From assembly GCA_046484585.1 (NCBI GenBank), contig JAWOIQ010000084.1, forward strand, positions 1 through 29,631: DNA of 29,631 nucleotides, written 5' to 3'. Positions 24,396 to 29,631 of the stretch are shown in pieces. Each line of letters opens with the position of its first letter. Positions within the stretch are counted from its first letter, which is position 1. The stretch is from JAGXFP01 sp046484585. Its GTDB lineage: Bacteria; Desulfobacterota; Desulfobulbia; Desulfobulbales; JAGXFP01. Both the position numbers and the translations under genes were made by a program. Below the pieces are notes generated by a model that searched no databases, was not told the DNA's origin, and saw only the letters and a program-made list of their open reading frames with translations.

Positions 24396-25156
24396 CCATC
24401 CTGGAAATCAACAGTCTGAACAAAAGTTTCGGCGGCCTGCAGGCGGTCCAGGATGTCGGCTTCGGGGTCGAGGAGCACCGGATCAAGGCGGTGATCGGCC
24501 CGAACGGAGCCGGCAAGACCACCCTGTTCAACCTGATCTCCGGCACCCTGCCGCTTGATTCGGGCAGCGTCGTTTTCAGAGGTGAAGAGATCCAGGGCAT
24601 GGAGCCATACCGGATCGCCGGGCGCGGTCTGGCCCGGACCTACCAGAATATCAAACTGTTTCCCGGGATGACCGCCCTGGAAAACGTCATGGTCGGCCGC
24701 CACACCCGGAGCAAGGCCGGATTTGTGGCCGGGATGCTCAACCTGCCCGGAACCAGGGGGGAAGAGAAGCGGATCAGGGAAAAATCCCTGGAGTTTCTGG
24801 AGCTTCTCGAGATCGGGCAACTCGCCGAAATCGAGGCCGGGAGCCTGGCCTTCGGGCAGCAGCGGGCCGTGGAGTTCGCCCGGGCCCTGGCCGCCGAACC
24901 GGCCATGCTTCTCCTCGACGAACCGGCCGCCGGTCTCAACATGAAGGAAACCGCCGAAGTGGCCCGCCTGATCAGCAAGATCCGCGATTTCGGCATCACC
25001 GTCCTGCTGGTCGAGCACGACATGTCGCTGGTCATGGACATCTCCGATGAAATCGTGGTCTTGAGTTTCGGCCAGAAGATCGCCGAGGACCTGCCCGCCG
25101 CCATTCAACAGAATCCGGAAGTTATCCGGATCTACCTGGGGGATGAAAATGCTTAA
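24392..25156 (+). CDS. livG: Branched-chain amino-acid-type ABC transporter ATPase LivG
   Basis: 254 residues, one of two cytoplasmic ATPases that drive the importer. Walker A is GPNGAGKTT (about residues 36-44). The Q-loop region is YQNIKLFPGMTALENVMVG, the signature is the LivG-type variant SLAFGQQRAVEFARAL, Walker B is MLLLDEPAAGLN and the switch histidine is in VEHDMSLVM. The C-terminus is the usual VIRIYLGDENA. The start overlaps the livM stop; the end overlaps livF by up to 14 bases depending on the livF start. Confidence 0.94.
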   Translation: MTILEINSLNKSFGGLQAVQDVGFGVEEHRIKAVIGPNGAGKTTLFNLISGTLPLDSGSVVFRGEEIQGMEPYRIAGRGLARTYQNIKLFPGMTALENVMVGRHTRSKAGFVAGMLNLPGTRGEEKRIREKSLEFLELLEIGQLAEIEAGSLAFGQQRAVEFARALAAEPAMLLLDEPAAGLNMKETAEVARLISKIRDFGITVLLVEHDMSLVMDISDEIVVLSFGQKIAEDLPAAIQQNPEVIRIYLGDENA

Positions 25157-25868
25157 GGTAAAAAACCTGGAGGCCGGCTACGGCAAACTGCGGGTTCTGA
25201 AAAAAATCTCCATGCATGTGGCCACCGGCGAGATCGTCACCCTGATCGGCGCCAACGGGGCCGGCAAGACCACCCTGCTCAGAACCATAACCGGTCTGGT
25301 CCGGGCTGCCGGCGGCGAGATTGTTTTGCAGGGAAAAAATATTGAAAAAACCGCCGCCGATAAAATTGTCTATCAGGGCTGTTCGCTGGTCCCGGAAGGC
25401 CGTCAGGTCTTCGCCACCATGACGGTCCGGGAAAATCTGGTCCTGGGCGGCTACGTTCAGCACCGCAAGGGCAACAAGAATTTTAGGGACAGCCTCGACC
25501 ATGTCTACGAACTGTTCCCGGTCTTAAAAGAGCGCAGCGGCCAGCTGGCCGGAACCCTGTCCGGCGGCGAGCAGCAGATGCTGGCCATGGGCCGCGCCAT
25601 GATGGCCAGACCGGCCCTGATCATGATGGACGAACCGTCCACCGGCCTCGCCCCCCTGGTGGTCAGGGCGATCTTCCGGGTAATAAAAAAACTTAGGGAA
25701 GAGGGCAACACCGTCCTCCTGATTGAGCAGAACGCCAGGGCGGCGCTGGCCATCGCCGATCGCGGCTACGTCCTGGAAACCGGCAAGATCATTCTCCAGG
25801 GACCGGCCGAGGACTTGCTCTCCAATAACGACGTGCAGCGCGCCTATCTGGGCCGGGATGTGGCGTAA
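25149..25868 (+). CDS. livF: Branched-chain amino-acid-type ABC transporter ATPase LivF
   Basis: 239 residues, the second ATPase of the importer. The ATG at 25149 is preferred over one at 25143 because a GGGGG site lies six bases upstream and the protein then begins MLKVKNLEAGYG as the family does. Walker A is GANGAGKTT, the LivF-type stretch CSLVPEGRQVFATMTVRENL follows, the signature is LSGGEQQMLAMGRAMM and Walker B is LIMMDEPSTGLAP. The switch region is LIEQNARAAL. It lies within the end of livG. The TAA stop is formed by the first bases of the family D element (GTAAGCG), so the last codon or two may have been set by that element. Confidence 0.93.
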   Translation: MLKVKNLEAGYGKLRVLKKISMHVATGEIVTLIGANGAGKTTLLRTITGLVRAAGGEIVLQGKNIEKTAADKIVYQGCSLVPEGRQVFATMTVRENLVLGGYVQHRKGNKNFRDSLDHVYELFPVLKERSGQLAGTLSGGEQQMLAMGRAMMARPALIMMDEPSTGLAPLVVRAIFRVIKKLREEGNTVLLIEQNARAALAIADRGYVLETGKIILQGPAEDLLSNNDVQRAYLGRDVA

Positions 25869-25998
25869 GCGATCACAGGGTACCGAATCTGCTGTGTTAT
25901 CGGCCTGCTCATGTATACGCCAATACACATCGCAGGCCGATGCCTCGAAGGTCTCGCAAACTCGCTATCTGCATCTCCGGCACCCTGTGATCGCTTAC
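25865..25998. mobile_element. Family D inverted-repeat element (134 bp)
   Basis: GTAAGCGATCACAGGGT at 25865-25881 and ACCCTGTGATCGCTTAC at 25982-25998 are perfect 17-bp inverted ends. The interior contains a second palindrome, CGGCCTGC...GCAGGCCG, around ATGTATACGCCAATACACAT. It has no reading frame. A flanking duplication is not certain: GGATGTGG precedes and GGATGGTT follows, similar but not equal. Its first bases supply the stop codon of livF. Confidence 0.7.
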
Positions 25999-26138
25999 CG
26001 GATGGTTGATTGGCCAATCCTGGTGATCGGTTACACTTTCGGCTGTTCTCATTTCGTCCGGCCGGGCTGTTCGTGATGACAAAATTGGCCAGCGGGTTTT
26101 TATGCTGTTAGATATCTTTTCGTAAATGAGGAGGAATC

Positions 26139-27437
26139 ATGTACTGGGAAGAAGACAAGGAGTGCATCAGCCGCGCCGATCTCGAACAGCTCCAACTTGA
26201 ACGGCTCCAGGCCACGCTTTACCGGGTGGCGACCCATGTGCCGTTCTACCGGAAAAAATTCAGGGAACTGGGGATCGATCCCGAAAACTTTTCCTCCCTG
26301 GACGATCTGGGTCAACTGCCCTTCACCACCAAGCAGGATCTGCGCGACAACTACCCCTACGATCTCTTCGCGGTGCCGCTGCGGGAGGTCGTCCGGATCC
26401 ACGCCTCTTCAGGCACCACCGGCCAGGCCACCGTGGTCGGCTATACCGAAAACGATATCAAAAACTGGTCAAAACTGATCGCCAGGATCCTGACCGCGGC
26501 CGGGGTCACCAAGGACGACGTGGTCCAGATCGCCTTCGGCTACGGCCTGTTCACCGGCGGCTTCGGCCTCCATTACGGGGCAGAGCGGGTCGGCGCCTCG
26601 GTGATCCCGATCTCCAGCGGCAACACCAAACGGCAGATCCAGATCATGCAGGATTTCCGCACCACCGCTTTAGTCTGCACCCCGAGCTACGCCCTGCTCC
26701 TGGCCGACGTCATCGAGGAACAGGGGATCAACCTTGCCTCCATGTCCCTGAAGTACGGCCTGTTCGGCGGCGAGCCCTGGTCGGAGGCGATGCGCAACGA
26801 GATCCAGAACAAGCTATCCATTATCGCCACCGACAACTACGGCCTCAGCGAGGTGATGGGCCCGGGGGTCGCCGGCGAATGCCAGGAAAGAAAAGGGCTC
26901 CATCTCAACGAGGACCACTTTCTGTTCGAGGTGATCGATCCCGACACCCTGGAGCCGGTCGCCCCCGGCGAAATCGGCGAACTGGTGGTTACCACCCTCA
27001 CCAAGGAGGCCTTCCCGGTAATCCGCTACCGGACCCGGGACCTGACCCGGCTGATCACCGAACCCTGCCCCTGCGGGCGCACCCTGACCCGGATGGAACG
27101 GGTCCTCGGCCGGACCGACGACATGCTGATCATCAAGGGGGTCAACGTCTATCCCTCCCAGATCGAGGAGATTCTCTTCGAGGTCGAGGGCACCAAGCCC
27201 CACTACCAGATCGTGGTCGAGCGGGAAGGGCGCCTCGACAAGGCCACCGTTCTGGTCGAGGTTGTCGAATCGCTCTTCTTCGACCGAATCGCCAAACAGA
27301 ACGAACTGATCGATCTGATTAAAAAAAGGCTGGCCACCGAACTGGGCATCGGAGTCGAGGTCAAGCTGGTCGAGGAAAAGAGTCTGGAGAGGAGCGAGGG
27401 CAAGGCGAAGCGGATTATCGATAAGAGAGAGTTATGA
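26139..27437 (+). CDS. paaK: Phenylacetate-CoA ligase (second copy)
   Basis: 432 residues, paralogous to the copy at 18946 over its full length. The core is RIHASSGTTGQATVVGY (about 86-102), then FGYGLFTGGFGLHYGAE, FGGEPWSE, the NYGLSEVMGPGVAGEC segment and the C-terminal RSEGKAKRIIDKREL with the catalytic lysine region. It would activate an aryl acid to its CoA thioester using ATP. The ATG follows GAGGAGG at ideal distance. It lies behind livF, separated by the family D element. Differences from the first copy in the pocket-forming middle part suggest a different aryl acid, for example indoleacetate or hydroxyphenylacetate, but this cannot be decided here. Its TGA stop adjoins the AAGTTATAAGTT repeat tract. 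Confidence 0.93.
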   Translation: MYWEEDKECISRADLEQLQLERLQATLYRVATHVPFYRKKFRELGIDPENFSSLDDLGQLPFTTKQDLRDNYPYDLFAVPLREVVRIHASSGTTGQATVVGYTENDIKNWSKLIARILTAAGVTKDDVVQIAFGYGLFTGGFGLHYGAERVGASVIPISSGNTKRQIQIMQDFRTTALVCTPSYALLLADVIEEQGINLASMSLKYGLFGGEPWSEAMRNEIQNKLSIIATDNYGLSEVMGPGVAGECQERKGLHLNEDHFLFEVIDPDTLEPVAPGEIGELVVTTLTKEAFPVIRYRTRDLTRLITEPCPCGRTLTRMERVLGRTDDMLIIKGVNVYPSQIEEILFEVEGTKPHYQIVVEREGRLDKATVLVEVVESLFFDRIAKQNELIDLIKKRLATELGIGVEVKLVEEKSLERSEGKAKRIIDKREL

Positions 27438-27479
27438 GTTTTAAGTTATAAGTTGGAAGTTATAAGTTTTAAGTTGGGG
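27436..27479. repeat. AAGTTATAAGTT repeat tract, left arm of cassette
   Basis: A run of short direct repeats built on AAGTTATAAGTT and AAGTTTTAAGTT starts at the paaK stop codon. Its reverse complement recurs at 28178-28215 on the far side of the four-helix-bundle gene. The arms are not perfect but share AAGTTATAAGTT and AGTTGGAAGTT. Together they delimit a cassette of about 780 bases. Confidence 0.7.
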
Positions 27480-27552
27480 TGAAGATCGGGATTAAATGGT
27501 TTTCGGATGGCGGTTTTCGGGTAACGGCATAGATGCTTAACCTTTGCATTTC

Positions 27553-28157
27553 ATGGAAATGGAACAGATCATGAAGCGGAGTAACGAAGAATTTGCCCGG
27601 GAGCTTGAGCGCCGCACACGCCAGTTCGCGGTAGGGATTATTCGTCTTTCCGGTATGTTGCCAATGAGCCCCGAAGGTAAAGTACTCCGCAATCAGATCA
27701 CCAAGTCGGGGACGTCAATCGGCGCCAATTATCGTGAACTGAGTCCGTGGGCGTTTGAGAACGGTGCAGATGCAAGGCGGCAACGATGTTGATAATACTA
27801 ATGGTATATAAACGAGTTGCCAACGCGGCAGATGCGCCGTTATCGGGCGCCCCGCAGGGCGGCGGGGTGAATCGAGGCGATTAAGTGAAAAAATCATTAT
27901 TTTACGTAACAACAAACGGATAAAGCAAAATCCCCCCTAAGCCGTCACGGATTCAAGGTCAAGTTAATCGAGCCCTCAGCCGGGCTGAATTTAATAGCCG
28001 GATCAAAATCTGCGAAAGCGAAGCCAGTGAAACTCAATACTGGCTGGAAGTGATCAGAGAGGCTGCCATTCTGACGGAAAGTGATGTTAATATTTGCTAT
28101 CGCGAATGCACGGAGCTGCTGGCCATTTTCACCGCCATAGCCAAGCAGAAGCAATAA
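27553..28157 (+). pseudogene. Four-helix-bundle protein (23S rRNA intervening-sequence type), split by family A copy 3
   Basis: The N-terminal part reads from an ATG at 27553 (or 27571) through RRTRQFAVGIIRLSGMLP and KSGTSIGANYRE, ending at the element near 27738. The C-terminal part resumes in another frame at about 27960 with NRALSRAEFNSRIKICESEA and SETQYWLEVIREA, closing with TAA at 28155-28157. Joined, the pieces give a normal-sized four-helix-bundle protein of the S23/IVP family (about 120-130 residues), with the family's GANYRE-NRA-S-AEF block cut in the middle. The element contributes a stop at 27790-27792, so only a short fusion could be made. Functions of the family are unclear. It lies between inverted repeat arms. 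Confidence 0.8.
27740..27955. mobile_element. Family A inverted-repeat element, copy 3 (216 bp)
   Basis: The left end is TGAGTCCGTGG (27740-27750), two substitutions from the consensus TGAATCCGTGA; the right end TCACGGATTCA (27945-27955) is perfect. The interior matches copies 1 and 2, including the GGTGCAGATGCAAGGCGGCAA arm and the GTTATCGGGCGCCCC part. It has ATAAAG only once, where copy 1 has the 54-bp nested block. It splits a four-helix-bundle gene, which fixes its outer limits to between the GAA codon at 27736-27738 and about 27962. At most a short duplication (AA, or an imperfect GTGAA/GTCAA) is seen. Confidence 0.8.
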
Positions 28158-28177
28158 GATAATCGCAATTACCGAAA

Positions 28178-28215
28178 CCCAAAACTTTCAACTTATAACT
28201 TTCAACTTCCAACTG
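28178..28215. repeat. AACTTATAACTT repeat tract, right arm of cassette
   Basis: CCCAAAACTTTCAACTTATA and the following ACTTTCAACTTCCAACTG are the approximate reverse complement of the tract at 27436-27479. The tract ends 20 bases before the aminotransferase start and just before its ribosome-binding site. Confidence 0.7.
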
Positions 28216-28235
28216 TACTCAAGGAGGCACCACAT

Positions 28236-29423
28236 ATGGCCTTATCCAAAAAAATGCTGGAGTTCGCCGAACGCTCGTCATGGATCCGGAAGATGTTCGA
28301 GGAGGGCGCCAAGCTTAAAGCCCAGTTCGGGGCGGAGAACGTCTTCGATTTCAGTCTCGGCAACCCGGACCTGCCGCCTCCGCCCCGGTTTATCCCGGCC
28401 CTGCAGGAGATTATCGAGGAAGAGGCGCCCGGCATCCACGGCTATATGCCGAATCCCGGCTATCCGGCGGTGCGCGACGCCATCGCCGCCCAGATCTCAA
28501 AAGAACAGAACTTTACCGTCCACGGCGCCGAGATGCTGATGACCTGCGGCGCGGCCGGCGGGCTCAACGTGGTATTGAAGGCCCTGCTCGATCCCGGCGA
28601 CGAGGTGGTCATCCTGGCGCCTTTCTTCGTGGAGTACAACTTCTATGTCGACAACCACGGCGGCGTCACCAGAATCGTCAATACCGCCGAGGATTTCAGC
28701 CTCGATCTGCCGGCCATCGAAGAAGCCCTGACCGCAAAGACCAAGGCGATCATCATCAACAGCCCGAACAACCCGACCGGCCAGGTCTATTCGGCCGAAG
28801 AACTTGCCGCGCTGGGGGAAATCCTCGCCAGGGCCGGAAAGAAATTCGCCACCACGATCTACCTGATCGGAGACGAACCCTACCGGAAAATCGTCTTCGA
28901 CGATCTGGAAGTACCGTCGATCTTCAAGGCGGGCAAGGACACCATCCTGGTCTCCTCCTATTCCAAGGATCTCTCCCTGCCCGGCGAACGGATCGGCTAT
29001 ATCGTGGTCCACCCGGAGATCACCGACAAGGCGCCGCTCCTGGGTTCGATGGCCCTGGCCAACCGGATCCTCGGTTTCGTCAACGCCCCGGCCCTGATGC
29101 AGAGGGTGGTCGCCAAACTGCAAGGGGCCGCGGTAGACAACGGGATTTACGCCCGGCGCCGGGAGGTGTTCTGCAGGATCTTAAAAGAGGCCGGCTACGA
29201 ATTCGTCCCGCCCAAGGGGGCCTTTTACCTATTTCCCAAGGCGCCGATCGAGGACGATGTCAAATTCATCGCCCTGCTCCAGGAAGAGAAGATCCTGGCC
29301 GTGCCCGGCCGCGGTTTCGGGATGCCCGGTTATTTCCGACTCGCCTTCTGTGTCGATGACGCGGTGATTGCCGGTTCGGCCGAGGGCTTCAGGTCGGCAA
29401 TGGCCGCCGCCAGGGCATTATAA
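28236..29423 (+). CDS. PLP-dependent aminotransferase, class I/II
   Basis: 395 residues, fold type I. The substrate-binding segment is FDFSLGNPDLPPPP, NSPNNPTG (175-182) is the usual loop, and DEPYRKIVFDD carries the PLP-ring aspartate. The lysine that binds PLP is in SYSKDLSLPGERIGY (Lys244), where SKDLSLPG resembles aspartate/aromatic aminotransferases of the AspC-like subgroup. The ATG follows AAGGAGG at ideal distance. In this setting it could convert aromatic amino acids to arylpyruvates for IorAB, but related enzymes act on aspartate, alanine or branched-chain amino acids. Its ribosome-binding site lies just after the repeat arm of the four-helix-bundle cassette. An MFS gene follows after 17 bases. 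Confidence 0.92.
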   Translation: MALSKKMLEFAERSSWIRKMFEEGAKLKAQFGAENVFDFSLGNPDLPPPPRFIPALQEIIEEEAPGIHGYMPNPGYPAVRDAIAAQISKEQNFTVHGAEMLMTCGAAGGLNVVLKALLDPGDEVVILAPFFVEYNFYVDNHGGVTRIVNTAEDFSLDLPAIEEALTAKTKAIIINSPNNPTGQVYSAEELAALGEILARAGKKFATTIYLIGDEPYRKIVFDDLEVPSIFKAGKDTILVSSYSKDLSLPGERIGYIVVHPEITDKAPLLGSMALANRILGFVNAPALMQRVVAKLQGAAVDNGIYARRREVFCRILKEAGYEFVPPKGAFYLFPKAPIEDDVKFIALLQEEKILAVPGRGFGMPGYFRLAFCVDDAVIAGSAEGFRSAMAAARAL

Positions 29424-29440
29424 GCCGTGTCCATCCGCTG

Positions 29441-29631
29441 ATGTCTACGACTTCCGGCAACCCTTCCGGGATCCATTACGGCTGGCATATCGTCTGGAGC
29501 AGCACCCTCGGCATCTTTTCCTGCCTGGGCCTCGGCCGCTTCGCCCTCGGCATGCTGCTGCCGGCGATGGGCGCCTCCCTCGGCTTAAGCTACAGCCAGA
29601 TGGGGCTGATCTCCACCGCCAACTTCAGCGG
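29441..29631 (+). CDS. MFS transporter, YbfB/YjiJ-like (5' part)
   Basis: 63 residues to the window edge. After a short polar start, a first membrane segment IVWSSTLGIFSCLGLGRFALG and the beginning of the next loop GLSYSQMGLISTANFSG are visible. GRFALGMLLPAMGASLGLS followed by a small-residue stretch is typical of the YbfB/YjiJ group of major facilitator transporters. It is probably co-transcribed with the aminotransferase. The substrate is unknown. No good ribosome-binding site is seen before the ATG, so the start is tentative. Confidence 0.7.
   Translation, partial: MSTTSGNPSGIHYGWHIVWSSTLGIFSCLGLGRFALGMLLPAMGASLGLSYSQMGLISTANFS

Overview
The window reads as a high-GC chromosomal segment of an anaerobic bacterium. 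Indolepyruvate:ferredoxin oxidoreductase, an ADP-forming acyl-CoA synthetase, a sigma-54 activator and the repeat content together suggest a deltaproteobacterial (Desulfobacterota-like) lineage. That placement is an inference from gene content; no rRNA or other phylogenetic marker is present.

Layout. 1-137: 3' end of an unrecognised gene, with a 269-bp inverted-repeat element at its stop codon. 451-4436 (+): ADP-forming acyl-CoA synthetase overlapping a CoA-transferase/GNAT fusion. 9407-4620 (-): RNase R, a TrmJ-type RNA methyltransferase and a sigma-54 activator with a degenerate phosphatase/arsenate-reductase-like domain. 9889-12000 (+): a long RelA/SpoT homologue whose synthetase site is substituted. 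14673-12007 (-): a TPR plus FG-GAP/ASPIC lipoprotein. 16001-14979 (-): a membrane ferredoxin of the NapH/polyferredoxin type. 16522-29631 (+): iorA, iorB, paaK, a tandem-ACT protein, livK, livHMGF, a second paaK, a broken four-helix-bundle gene, an aminotransferase and the start of an MFS transporter.

The right half looks like one catabolic neighbourhood. An aminotransferase could convert aromatic amino acids to arylpyruvates, IorAB could oxidise these to arylacetyl-CoA with reduction of ferredoxin, and the two PaaK ligases could activate free arylacetates. The LIV-type ABC transporter would import an amino acid or aromatic acid, and the ACT protein may sense one. The ADP-forming synthetase at the left could recover ATP from acyl-CoA. 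These links come from family knowledge and gene order, not from direct proof.

The least ordinary content is between the genes. Several gaps hold small non-coding elements with terminal inverted repeats. Family A (ends TGAATCCGTGA) has three copies, family B (ends GATGGCGTCGCAAAAAG) two copies with 5-bp direct repeats, family C (GTAACCGTTCA) one copy with an 8-9 bp direct repeat, and family D (GTAAGCGATCACAGGGT) one copy. One family A copy splits a four-helix-bundle gene that itself sits between inverted AAGTTATAAGTT-type repeats. Several elements begin exactly at the stop codon of the preceding gene. No transposase, tRNA, rRNA or CRISPR array was seen.
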